This document shows positions 21,381 through 32,056 of a stretch of 64,000 bases of DNA, one piece after another. Every line of letters starts with the position of its first letter. The stretch's first letter is position 1. The stretch lies in the NCBI RefSeq assembly GCF_032884065.1, contig NC_088866.1, forward strand, positions 32,469,519 through 32,533,518, written 5' to 3'. The DNA comes from Artemia franciscana. Its lineage: Eukaryota; Arthropoda; Branchiopoda; Anostraca; Artemiidae. Both the position numbers and the translations under genes were made by a program. The notes beneath the pieces are model-generated. The model saw nothing but the letters and a program-made list of their open reading frames with translations. It made no database searches and was not told where the DNA came from.

Positions 21381-23385
21381 GCTAAATCAATGTAATATTG
21401 CAAGTAAAATCTATTCAAGTATTCAAAGTGCCTCTGGAGGTGGTTAGTGTGGGTGGATCGCTTAAGCCACTAGCTATTAAGTCAGACTTTTGAAGAAAAG
21501 TTTTGTACTTCCTCGTATTTATATGTTGTGGTGTATACCCACAACTTTGATATTGAAACTAAAATTTCCATAAGCCAGCGTAACGTTAGCCGGTATTAAA
21601 TTGAACCAACTCCGACTGAATAAACGTTAAAATATAAAATATAACTATCAATACCTAAATCTTGCGTTATTTATTATAGCTTTTAAGGCCTGTTAGTTTT
21701 ATAAAAGAGCTAGAAGTTAGGGTTGTCGGATAACAGGCATATGGAGGGCATACCAAGTCAACGGCTCTGTCAACCTGGTAACCTATCAACATCCATCCTA
21801 GATGCACTCGGCATCTCGAGCCTTCCTCCCTTCAATCTGCAACTATAAGTTGTGATGTCGTATGTTTATTTCCAGATAGACTTAGCCAATGACATAATAG
21901 GATGTGTATGCTATGCAGCAACATCAATGTTTTCATCAATTTATATGTTCTATTTATCTAGAATATGAGGTTAACTTATTATTTAAGACAAATTTTATTT
22001 ATCTAGAACTTAAAATAAATTTAGTTATTTTATTTTGTTTAATCAATTTACTTATCTAGTAAAAATAATAGAAAGCACAATATTTGTTTGTAAACAAATT
22101 AGTAAATTAGAAAGGATATATCACAAATTAATAAAAATAATAAAGAATCGGAAAAAAATTCATAATATATCAAATCACTCTATCAGACAATGGAGTGATT
22201 AGAGTATGACTCACCAAAAATTTGTTTATATGCATTTTTGCTACGTTTTTATGAGTCTTACAAAAATTTCGGGGGTTGGGGCTCAAATACCTTAGCCCCC
22301 TGGATACAGCCTTGAGGGGAGATGGTTGATGTCATAATTCTTGCGTGCTTAAATATTAGAAGATTAAGGTTGCGGTAATTCAAAATGGAACTTATATTTT
22401 GTTGAGGAAATGGAAAAAATGATATATGTATTTGTTTGTGGTTTTTTCTGTCACTGAAAAGTAGTTGTTCATAAAATATGTGTTTTAGGCATACGATAAA
22501 GATGATTTTTATGCGAAAAGCTCCGAATTCCAACTATTTATTTAAGTAAGAAAAGAGGAATGAACGTATTTTGGTAAACTAGTAACTTTTGTGGCACTAT
22601 TCGCGATTATTCGGAAATTATCACCAAAAGAGCAAAGAGCTCTCCAAAATCTGTCTAAAAATTAACAACTTGTATTTCCTGTTATCGTTCGTTTATTTAC
22701 AGGCGGTAATTTTCAGAGAGTTTTGAAAAAACGATTTTCTTCGGGAGAAATCTGCAGATGAGGGAAGCGCTACTTCCAAGTATCTTAAAAACTTATTAAA
22801 ATTAAAGATAAAGATAGAATCTGTAAAATAAGCATGCTATGGTAGAATGGCTGGTACACAAATACAAATTTTTTCAAAAAATTTTGAGATAGTAATTTTG
22901 TTCAGCGTAGTTGAATAATGCCTTTTTTATTTTAACTATGGTTTTTAGCAGGCTATTGCAAGAACTTTGACACTTTAGTTGAACTATGCATGAAATGGTA
23001 TGACTTTTTTCACCAATGCTAATGAAAGTTCGATTATTTTGCCTCCACGTCCAAAAGACTATCAACAAAAAAAAGGAAAAGAAAACGAACAAACTAACCT
23101 AAAATAAACAATACGTGTAAAGAGAAGGAGAAAAACATACAAACGATATACAAAAAAATCACATCTTAATAAGGCCCAGTAGGTTAGTCCAACTTTTTAT
23201 CAAAATGCACTACGCAATAAAGCAGCACAAGCCATAATGTAGGTCTGATAAGGATAAACAGCAAAATGAGATAGTCTATTTATTGAAATTATGTACCTTG
23301 ATACATGTTTCTTTCTGTATGAAAGTAAGCCGAACATCTGTTAAGTGCTTCTGCATTTTGGTTAAATACTGAATTTAACTTACAG
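21381..23385. other. No gene recognised; AT-rich DNA
   Basis: A short stretch at about 22205-22260 (caccaaaaatttgtttatatgcatttttgctacgtttttatgagtc-like) recurs inverted at about 25765-25830. This marks a dispersed repeat. The open frames at 22258-22533 and 22874-23092 (minus) are low-complexity and not supported. Confidence 0.5.
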
Positions 23386-23408
23386 AAGAAAAGATGCTGA
23401 CTAGCTAG

Positions 23409-23520
23409 GATAAATTCCTAGACAAATCTAACCTTGCTACAACTGTGAGGTCTCTCCTAGATTGGAAAGGTTTTATTGTTGGTGGCTGCATTGAAAAGCA
23501 TGAAAGGACTTTCTACTTAA
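23409..23520 (+). CDS. CMTR1: Cap-1 mRNA 2'-O-methyltransferase (CMTR1-like), internal exon a
   Basis: CMTR1 methylates the first transcribed nucleotide of capped mRNA in the nucleus. This exon encodes DKFLDKSNLATTVRSLLDWK... and ends ...EKHERTFYL before a strong donor (gtaagt at 23521). It corresponds to the start of the C-terminal guanylyltransferase-like domain. There, known CMTR1 proteins have a hydrophobic run ending in a D-Y/W and then a K-F-L-I segment just before a GLGKS motif. The exon ends in phase 1 (A), and exon b supplies GT to make a Ser codon, so the two join in frame. The start is uncertain. The better acceptor is tttaacttacag (exon from 23386), but that adds an in-frame TAG at 23406-23408. 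The weaker acceptor gctag (exon from 23409) avoids it. Confidence 0.65.
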
Positions 23521-25900
23521 GTAAGTTACTTTGATTTTTATGTTTCTTTTATAAATTGTGCTTAGTCGATGTACTGATTTTTTTTGCATTAGAATTGTAA
23601 ATTCGAACTGGTAGACTGACAAGAATGGTATGAAATAGAGCTAACTGTTCCTACTAGAAACTGACTGCAGCATTAGGTAACATTGTCCTGATACACCAGT
23701 AGACATTTCTTCTGCTTCTCATTCTGCTTAATTCTGCTCATTCTGCAATTCTGTTCATTCAGTGTAAAGTTCCTGTCCACCACTTCCAACGATATCTACA
23801 AATACTGAAAGTATAAAATACAATGAGAATCTGTCTGCCTCTCATTCGACAATTCTACTGATCCTGCTCATTCTACTCAAGTTCCTGCTTTCACTACTTC
23901 AAATGATACCTACAAATATTGAAAACGCCATGGACAGTGAAAATTTTTCTGTCTCTCATTCTGTAATTCTGCTCATTCTACTTAAAATTCCTGTTTTCAC
24001 CACTTCCAATGATATCTCCCAATATTGAAAGTACCAAGGACATTGAAAAATTCTTCTCCTTCTCATACTGCTTAATTCTGCTCATTCTGTAATTTTGCTC
24101 ATCCTGCTCATTCTGCTTAAAGTTCCTGTTTTCATCACTTTCGATGACATTTCCAAATATTTAAAGAACCAAAGATAGTAAAAATTCTTCCGCCTGTCAT
24201 GCTGCTCATTTCTGTTAATTCTGCATAGAGCTCCTGTTTTCAACATTTCGAACGATATTTCGAAATATTCAAAGTACCAAGGACAGTGAAAATTATTTTT
24301 CATCTTTTGGTTCTCACTTCTGCTCATCCAGCTCATTCAACTTAAAATTCCTGTTTTCACTATTTCAACGACATCTTCAAATATTTAAAGTACCAAGGAC
24401 ATTGAATATTCTTCTCACTCTCATACTGCTCAATTCTGCTCATTCTGTAATTTGCTCATCCTTCTCATTCTACTTAAAGTTCCTGTTGTCACCACTTCCA
24501 ATGACATTTCCGAATATTTAAAGAACCAAAGATAGTAAAAATTCTTCCGCCTGTCATGCTGCTCATTTCTGCTAATTCTGCATAGAGCTCCTGTTTTCAA
24601 CATTTCGAACGATATTTCGAAATATTCAAAGTACCAAGGATAGTGAAATTTTTTTTTCATCTTTTGGTTCTCAATTCTGCTCATCCAGCTTATTCAACTT
24701 AAAATTCCTGTTTTCACTATTTCAACGACATCTTCAGATATTTAAAGTACCAAGGACATTGAATATTCTTCTCACTCTCATACTGCTCAATTCTGCTCAT
24801 TCTGTAAATTTGCTCATCCTTCTCATTCTGCTTAAAGTTCCTGTTGTCACCACTTCCAATGATATTTCCAAATATTGAAAGAACAAGGACCAGCGAAAAT
24901 TCTTCTGCCTCTCATGCTGCTCAATTCTGCTCATTCTGTCATTTCATTCATCCTACTCATTCATCTTTCACCATTCCAGTGATGTCTCCAAAGGTTTAAA
25001 CCACCAAAAATAGTGAAATGAAATCGTATTATTTTAATTGGTTAAATTGTGACATACACAACCATAATTGTCTTTTAACGTTCGCAAAATCAATAAATTC
25101 AATTGTTAATAAAAAAAAACTCCGTATATAGATAGGCAATTTTGTTAGTAGCGGGCGCTAAATTTAAAAAAGAGCTGTTGGTGAAAACTGAGCAAAAAAC
25201 TATTTAGCAGCAAAGAGCATAAGGACCTGCAGTTTTCCATGAGAATATGGTGTAGCTGTCTTAGGAATCAACAGATTGTTAATATTTCAGTTTTTAGGGA
25301 AGAAATCCATTGTCAAATTTTACTAATTAGCTTTGTTTGTTTTTCATCACGGTTTAATGTGGCAACACTGATGACAATGTCGTACTGCACTAAAAATTTG
25401 GAAAAAAAAATTGAAATCTTAGAAAATCTGTGTTTATAAACAAACCTATGGTTAGTCCGAGAGGAGCTCTCTTTTTCGGCCCCCAGGGGAACCTGATTTT
25501 TTTGTTTTGATGTTTTAGGTAGTTCCAGGCCTTTTGTACTTTTAATAAAGACTTCAATCACAAATTTTAGAAGGCAAAAAAATCATCAATAGAATAAAAA
25601 TTGAAATACGAATTTGGCTCTAAGTTCAATATCTTATCCGAACCTTGCCTATAATATGGAATGTGTTCATTTCACAGCCTGAAGTTGCTCAGAAAGAGGG
25701 TTTTTTAGGACAGACAAATTTTAGGTAACCCCCCCCCCCCCCCCCCCTAAAAAAATGTAGCCGTCTCATAAAAACGTAACAAAAATGCATATAAATAAAC
25801 TTTTGATGGGTTTCTTAAGACTCTTTTTTTACCCTCCTCCTCCCCCCCAAAAAAAAAAAATTAGATACGCTCTTGATGCTCTATAATGCTATTTTATCAG
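23521..25900 (+). other. CMTR1-like intron, filled with satellite and low-complexity DNA
   Basis: Starts gtaagt, ends ctataatgctattttatcag. Holds a 117-bp satellite array (23690-25020, listed separately). AT-rich DNA follows, with a C-run of about 20 bases (25729-25747). No other exon seen. Confidence 0.6.
23690..25020. repeat. Satellite array, ~117-bp monomers in a 3-monomer higher-order unit of ~358 bp
   Basis: About eleven monomers, each with ttcctgttttcaccacttcc, (a)tgatatctcc..aatatt, aagtaccaaggaca and ctgctcattctg. Monomers differ strongly from each other, but 24119-24475, 24476-24833 and the unit beginning at 24834 repeat as a block. The 24119 and 24476 units look about 95% alike by eye. 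The periods of 357 and 358 bp are measured from the aaagttcctgtt anchor. Minus-strand open frames here (24082-24336, 24430-24684) are satellite artefacts. Confidence 0.9.
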
Positions 25901-26129
25901 GTTTGGGACGAAGTGAAGTTTACCGCTACCAAAATGGCTCATGGGTTAGACCGTTCTCCTCTGAGGGTTCCTGTAGTGTGGAACTGCCAAGTGAAACCCT
26001 TCTTTATGGAGAAATCATATTTGAGTATCGTGGCAGTGGAAAAGGACAGAGAAAACGTCAAAGCTTGTACATCTATGATGCTTTCTATCTTGGCGGAGAA
26101 TATATTGGAGATAAACATCTGGTTGACAG
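25901..26129 (+). CDS. CMTR1: Cap-1 mRNA 2'-O-methyltransferase (CMTR1-like), internal exon b
   Basis: Acceptor ctattttatcag, then LGRSEVYRYQNGSW, VELPSETLLYGEIIFEYRG, SGKGQRKRQSLYIYDAFYLG and ending DKHLVD-R. This matches the CMTR1 C-terminal guanylyltransferase-like fold: a GLGKSQIY-type strand, an ELPxDTLL..EI..E..G loop, and a K.QRK....I.D...L.G segment. That domain lacks capping activity and helps in substrate and Pol II contacts. The exon is 229 bp, begins in phase 1 and ends in phase 2 at AG|gtttgc. Both phases fit the neighbouring exons. No frameshift or stop is seen. Confidence 0.8.
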
Positions 26130-26229
26130 GTTTGCTTTTATATTTTCTATCCCTATTTAATTATATTATCTAACATTATTTTTATATTATTCTGTTCTTA
26201 TTTTTATATTGGCTCTTACAGTTTTGCTT

Positions 26230-26710
26230 TTATATACTTATTTGTAAGTTGTGTGCAAGAATATGAGTAAAAACGTTAGGATAAAGGCCGTTGTAAGCAA
26301 ATGCATTCATACTATTGATTTGTTATATTTGAAACGAATAGATAAGGTCAATAGCGTGTTTTCCTACATCAAAATTCCGCGAAAAGGACGTAAGTCCACT
26401 TTTTTTGTGAAATTTAGTTAACCATATGAACATTGTGAGTAAATGCATATTGTGACAAACAGCTGTTATATTTGAAATGAATAGATACAGCCATTAATGT
26501 GTTTCATGACATCGAAATTCCTTGGCGTTTTGCAAAAGGGGCTTAAGTCCACTTCTCGATAATGAGTTAAGCTTATCGATATTGTGAGCATTGTAAGTAA
26601 AATCATGTTGTGAGCAAGAGCAAAGTAAAAGGCAGTAGTAGTGTGGATTTGTTGCATTTGGAACGAATAGATAAAGTCTATAGTGCGTTTTTCGACATCA
26701 AAATTGTGCA
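26230..26710. repeat. Three diverged tandem units (140-190 bp) in the intron
   Basis: Each unit contains a gaaacgaatagata..gt..ata.tg.gtttt...gacatcaaaatt core followed by a 'taagtccactt' phrase. The spacing is uneven (142 and 186 bp). Non-coding. Confidence 0.6.
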
Positions 26711-27140
26711 CTTTTTTTATGTAGACATCTGATTTTTATCTTTTTTTATATCTCTGTTTAGACAATTATTTATTAATTGACGCATACAAACTAATTAATA
26801 CAAAAGAAATCAGAAAAATCAAATCACAAAAGTGCAATGTTTAGCTACGGGACAAGAGAGCTGAAACAGATTACATACTAATCAAGAAATTAGTATTAGA
26901 ATAACAATATGTATGTGTAATAGACCCTATAAAAATAGTATGTTATAATCTCTGTAGGTCAGGTTTTTTTTATGACGCTGGCGAAGACTAGTGTGAGACT
27001 CTTAACTTATGAAGAGTGGACTTTTGCAAGATTCGCTGATTTTTAGCGGTACCAGTTTCATTCATTGGCATGTAATTCAAACAGATCACCCTACCGCCTT
27101 CTTGTTCTAGTGGATAGCTACTGTTCAATTGTTGCTACCC

Positions 27141-27552
27141 CTTTGCATTATACCACTATTTGCCCTTGAGATAGAAAAGATCTCACAAGAGACTCAGCAG
27201 TTAATGCAGTCTTGTTTTCATTGCGTCTTATATCACCTGTTTTCAAAATGCAGTCATTATACCACTATTTGCCTCTCAGATTGAATGGTTCTCACAAGAG
27301 ATTCGCATTTAGTGCTGTCTTGTTTTCATTCTGTCTAATACAACCTGTTTTCATATTGCAGTCATTACACCACTATTTTCCTGTCAGATTGAATGGCTCT
27401 CACAAGATATTCGCATTTAGTGCTGTCTTGTTTTCATTCCGTCTAATACAACCTGTTTTCATATTGCAGTCGTTACACCACTATTTGCCTTTCAGATTCA
27501 ATGGTTCTCACAAGATATTCGCATTTAGTGCTGTATTGTTTTCATTGCGTCT
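27141..27552 (+). repeat. Tandem array, 108-bp unit, about 3.8 copies
   Basis: Anchor cgcatttagtgctgt at 27304, 27412 and 27520 gives a period of exactly 108 bp. Because 108 is a multiple of three, one frame stays open through the array (27212-27625) and gives a 36-residue repeated peptide. I regard it as a by-product. Each unit carries a splice-acceptor-like ttttcatattgcag. Confidence 0.85.
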
Positions 27553-28520
27553 TGCTGAATGTCAATTAACAAGCAAAATCCGATTCTGTTTTCTTAAAAA
27601 AAAAAATTGTCGAAAATGTGGGTAAACTTGTTTAGAAATAAATTTAGTCTAACTGTTCGAGGATTTTTAATTCAAATTTTTGGCTGATATCAACTTCGTT
27701 AGCACATTTTTTTTTGCTAGCCAGGAGGTTTTTTTTGGGAATGAGAATCTTAAAGCCTTAACCTCAGCCAAAATGTTAAGATCTTACAGTTGTTTCTTCA
27801 TTGACTTGAATTTTGTTTTTCAAAATTTCAAATCACCCCCTCCCAAATTTACGTCATATAACTTACTGCTTTTGTCACAGACAAGTGCTTAGATTTTATT
27901 TAGGTCAACTGTGAAAATTGATTTTTTTTTTTTTTAGGAATGAGGGCTCTCTAGCTCTCCACCCAACCCAAATTTTTAGATCTCACTTTTGTTCCAACAT
28001 GGCCTTCAATTTTTTTTTCGGTGATTCCCCCTCCCCCCCCAAAAAAACTATCTGAAATAAATTACTATTTTTGTCACTGACAGTGCTTGAAAGTTGATTA
28101 AGTGGGCTGTAAGTATTGATTTCTTTTTCTTTTCTGGGGGGCGGGGGAGGTGAATTCCAAATTAACGAATGAACAGAAGAGATAGGTTTATGCGACTGTA
28201 TATTTATGGTATTCCTCATGTCAGAAAAAGCTGTAAACGTTTGTTTATTATTTGGAACGTTGGTTTATATCCTCTATTTGTAATCCAGATTTGTTTTTGT
28301 TTCATTTTGTTTTTGTTTTTTCGAAAAAACACTTCTTAGGTAGACAAATTAAGAGATCCCAAAAATCAGCATTACGTCTAAAACTGATGCCATCTACTTT
28401 TGCAATTTCATTATGTTTGTGATTTCGACAGAGTAGAATTTTGAGTTATTAGAAAATTTGCTTTTTGCATGTCAGAATAATGTCCAAGAATGTCCGCTTT
28501 TCGTTTTTCTTCTGTTTTAG

Positions 28521-28637
28521 GTACTCTTTATGTCAGAAATTTGCCAAAGCTGTGAATAAACCATCCAGAAATGACCTAATTGCCGTCAGAGTGCACAAAA
28601 TGTACGATACTGAACACATATCACTGCTGTTTAAAAA
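28521..28637 (+). CDS. CMTR1: Cap-1 mRNA 2'-O-methyltransferase (CMTR1-like), internal exon c
   Basis: After a good acceptor (ttcttctgttttag) the first base completes the Arg codon opened by exon b. The exon reads YSLCQKFAKAVNKPSRNDLI, then AVRVHKMYDTEHISLLFKK. CMTR1 proteins have LAEKFVKAVSKPSRPD..P(I/V)RVKEVYRLEE at this place, so identity is high in a region that is diagnostic for the family. The exon is 117 bp with donor gtcagt (weaker than gtaagt), phase 2. Later CMTR1 exons are not found in the window. The large inverted repeat begins 180 bp downstream, so the rest is either beyond 64 kb, relocated or lost. Confidence 0.8.
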
Positions 28638-28686
28638 GTCAGTATACAAATTTCAGTATAACTTTTTAATTACCTTTTTTAATTAC

Positions 28687-28723
28687 CATGCTGACTGTAT
28701 TGGCAGGCGATACAGTCAGCATG
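28687..28723. repeat. Perfect 14-bp stem hairpin beside exon c
   Basis: catgctgactgtat (28687-28700), a 9-base loop tggcaggcg, then atacagtcagcatg (28710-28723). No mismatch. It lies 50 bp after the exon and 94 bp before the inverted-repeat boundary. Confidence 0.85.
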
Positions 28724-28816
28724 AGTCTCCTTTATCCTTTAAATTTGTGTCAATACATCACCTGTTTCAATCTATTTCTACTGTTCTATCTCTTTCTATG
28801 CATTTCTATCTATTTC

Positions 28817-29620
28817 TACTGCTACTACTAATACGACACTACTAATGCTACTACAACCATTACCACTGTGATACTAGTACAATTGAGGCAAAGTATACAA
28901 ATTTGAAAATTTGAGATAATATTGAGAAAACATTTGAACTAAATCATGAGACACTATATGCATGCAAATTGTCAAAAATGCATATCTGAAGAATGGATTT
29001 GAGTAGCAAGTTTTAATTTTCTTAGAATGCTTAAAAGGGGTGATCAATTGACCAAAAGAAAATATATGCACGCTACTATCACCAAAACTGTTGCTACTAC
29101 TACTGCTACTCCAATTGCTACTTCTTTTGCAGCTTCTTGTAAAGCTAAGAGTCTTAAGATGAAAATTTCAGGAAGTTCTGAGGCCGAAGTTGAACTACAT
29201 TAGAACTATGGTTATAGTGGTCATAAGAAGGACATATCGGCAATGTTCTATGAACAGCTAATAGTATTAAAGTAAAACTTCCAGAGCTTGTTGAGAAGGA
29301 TGTCTAGCTGACCAAAAGCCAACATGTTAATGCTTCTGCTGCTACTAGTATCAAGGTGAAATTTTTAAGAAATATTGAGGAAGAAAATTGAACTGAACCA
29401 CACAACGCAGTATGCATGCAAATTGTTAAAACGGCAAAATAGAAACATTTTAGAGAGCAGTTTGGTGTGAGAAGTTAGAACTTACAGAGTTTGTCATGGA
29501 GGATATTGAACTAATTTCAGAAAATACTTATACAGATTTGAAATAAATAAAAACGAACTCTGAGCATGTAGATTGTCAAAAGGGTGACACAACAATACCT
29601 CAGGAACGACTTACATTAGT
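28817..29620. repeat. Diverged ~150-bp repeats with trinucleotide (CTA) blocks, arm B
   Basis: Carries the ttgcatgcaaattgtcaaaa-type core and ctactgctactac blocks. Same family as 51370-53170 in arm C and beyond. No gene. Confidence 0.65.
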
Positions 29621-29623
29621 AAG

Positions 29624-30085
29624 TTGGATCTTTCAGGGTTAGCTGTTGCAGATTTTGAACTAAGAGCAAATAAATTAATGTATACAATCAATACAATCAT
29701 TATGATTGCTGTAACTAATGATGATATGGATATCATTCTACTTATAAAGCATCTTTATTCTACATGCCTGGCTCGTGGAGTTGAACTCGACGAGGAACAG
29801 TGGTTTGATGCATTCGTAGAATCGGCACTGTCCATAATGCCTTCTGTAATGCGAATACTCTTCACACAGATTCTTGTATTTGGAAATCTTGCAGATCCAA
29901 GAGGTCTTTGGTAAAGATTCAAAAATCAGTCCGCAGAGTATTTCATTCGGGATACGTGACGAATTAATTTATCTGAAGATCCTGACGGAAAGCGTGCTTA
30001 TCGCATTATTGCATCCAAGTTAAATATGATGTCAATAGAGGGTCGAAATTTTAGTTTATGGGTAGAATTATATGGCATGGACAAC
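29624..30085 (+). pseudogene. Helitron helicase fragment, pre-helicase region (arm B)
   Basis: An open piece (29624-29914) contains CLARGVELDEEQWFDAFVES and then RILFTQILVFGNLADPRGLW. After a stop, the frame continues with FKNQSAEYFIRD and LSEDPDGKRAYRII. Helitron Rep/helicase proteins have a CLARGL..DD.EW...L.EA segment followed by LR.LF..IL....P..P..LW..F.......D, just ahead of the helicase. The same block is LFGIILTTCSPSAPTELWEK in the other Helitron here, so this is a different lineage. It is a relic with stops. Confidence 0.65.
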
Positions 30086-30899
30086 ATTTAGACCAATAAA
30101 AATTACCAAAACATGGAATTTCGAAATTCTATTTTATCAGCTGCTGCTGGAGACAGTATGTATCGGATCCTGCAATGAAAACAGATTCAAATTTTAGACA
30201 ATATTTTACAGACTGTCATTGATTCTCTTTTGTTTTTTTCATAAAAAAGTATACGTTAATAAACAAATAACATAAATTATTAAAAAAAAACTTTTCTAGA
30301 AAATAAGCTTTTCAAAGAAAAGTAAAGAGCTATAAAACTAAAGGACTGACACCACAAATGCCTTCTGAAGACCAAAAATTTAATCGCAATTTACTGTACA
30401 AAAACAAATGAAAATGGATTGACAGTTTAATATACATATACTGATAGTACCAAGAGTACGGCGGCTTTGCTACTGGGCCCTGACACTCAAAACACGACAG
30501 GCTTCTGTATGTGGTTTCTCATTGTCATTTGTCTTCTAACCACAGCCTCTTCTGGATGTCAGGGCGTCACCATAGGTTTGATGGTAAAATAAGGCGTCAC
30601 CTGGGGAAAACAGAAATTGTTTCATAAAGTTTTGACCTGTTTAGATCATTTTTGTGACCTGAAATGTCAATATGTAACCAATTTAAAGGAAAAATCGATA
30701 AACATATACATAAATAATTATTAATCATTTATTTAAATAGGAAAATAAACATAATTCTAATAAGAAGAAGTTTTTTTGGCTGTTGTCAGGACCTCCTTCC
30801 ACAATTCATAATATGTTCATCGGTTGTTTTTCAGGAAGTAGCAGAAGTTTTAAGGTACATTGTTTTTTCACACAAGAAAATGCCACGTATACCAAAATT
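30086..30899. other. No gene recognised (arm B)
   Basis: AT-rich. Contains a less AT-rich phrase (about 30455-30600: caagagtacggcggctttgc ... gtcagggcgtcacc). Its nature is unknown. Confidence 0.45.
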
Positions 30900-31148
30900 G
30901 AAAACAAGAGAACTAAATTCAACGCCTACAAATTCAAAAATTTGTCCCCGCGACTTATGCATAGTCATGGCATATGCGGGTCAAAGTGGAAGTTGATGTC
31001 ATTGAACAATACATCCAACTTTAACTTTATTAGATTAGACTGTAACTCGAGAAATTCAAACTTCGTTTCCTGATTTCTCTCCAGTAATTAAATTTGCCTT
31101 AATTATGTTGTTACATAATTCAGTTATAATAAGGCGGGTCCCATTGCA
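30900..31148 (-). pseudogene. Helitron helicase C-terminal motifs (arm B)
   Basis: On minus, NGTRLIITELCNNIIKANLI and TGEKSGNEV, then PAYAMTMHKSRGQIFEFVGV. These are motifs V and VI of PIF1/Helitron helicases (CNGTRL and AxTIxKxQGQT). There are stops after GNEV and before PAYAM. Orientation is opposite to the Helitron fragment at 29624-30085, so they are not one intact copy. Confidence 0.75.
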
Positions 31149-31966
31149 CATCTCTTTTGTATTATCTAAAATGATGGAATGAACAAACTGAGCCACTGAA
31201 AAAGAGCTCTAAATTTTAAGAAATCATTAAAAGAAGAAAAAAAATCAATATTTATCAAATTTAAAAGATCAAATATCCAAAGAAGAAACAAGTCCAAGTT
31301 GGGAATATTAAATATACTGCTGAATAAGTGAACACTCTTATCTTTACAAAAAAAGCAAACACTTTGCAATTAAAATAGATGTGGAGCCTTAGAAAGTGTT
31401 GTAAGAACCTTCATAAAAAAACCACGCTAACTTTGGTAGAAAAAATCTTATTTAAAAAAAGGAAAAAATGGGCATGTTTAGCTTGGCTGTTCGAGACTTG
31501 GCTAGGTAAAATTTTTTAGCAATCATTCCCAGGAATAAAGGAATAGTAATTTTTCACAGAAGAGGGAAGACAGCTGTAGAGGACCCAATAAGAGGGCAAA
31601 AAAGGAGCTTTTCAGTTGCTGATTTGAAACTGACACCCACAAGTGTCAGGATTTGCAGATGGGTTGAAGTAGAAAACCATTCAGGTGCAATTTGTCTCGA
31701 CAGTTTATTTGAATTATAAGTTTCAGAATTATACTATAGATTTAAGAGAATTCTTGTTTTTGATTGACAGGGTTTAGGAGGCCACGAAATGACCAGTAAA
31801 CAGTTTGAATTTTGTCAGTTGAAGACACCCTAAAGACCCCAAGCCACGAGGACCCTCATATAAAACCAGACTGGGCTTACTCCCTCCCCCAACAACAAAA
31901 AATGAAAGAACGGCTGGAAACAAAGTATTTTCCTAATCGATCTCTTTTTACTGTTTCTTCTTACAG

Positions 31967-32056
31967 TTAAGGATGGATAGTTCTATTAGAAATCAACCTA
32001 CAGCGGATGGAACATCAATTGTTCGTGAAATCCTTGCCAGTGAAAAAATCTTAGAG
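31967..32056 (+). pseudogene. Duplicate of the 90-bp first coding exon (arm B)
   Basis: Acceptor ctgtttcttcttacag, then TTAAGG and ATG (31973) encoding 28 residues from MDSSIRNQPTADG to EKILE, then donor gtaagc. This is the inverted copy of 48934-49023. In this orientation no partner exon is seen downstream on plus before 64 kb, so it is probably a stranded duplicate. Confidence 0.6.

Larger units (their letters stand above)
26130..28520 (+). other. CMTR1-like intron with three separate tandem-repeat blocks
   Basis: Starts gtttgc, ends tttttcttctgttttag. Contains diverged units at about 26230-26710 (anchor ttgttatatttgaaacgaatagat at about 26320, 26462 and 26648), the 108-bp array (27141-27552), and two diverged units of roughly 205 bp (about 27710-28120). 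Between 26720 and 27140 and between 28125 and 28520 I see nothing else. Confidence 0.6.

Noticed and set aside
24082-24684. Two similar 84-codon minus-strand frames
   Set aside because: They are read from the 117-bp satellite, and the similarity reflects the repeat.
27212-27625. 137-codon frame with a 36-residue repeat as a protein gene
   Set aside because: It is explained by a 108-bp tandem array (multiple of three) in an intron, with no start context or family match.
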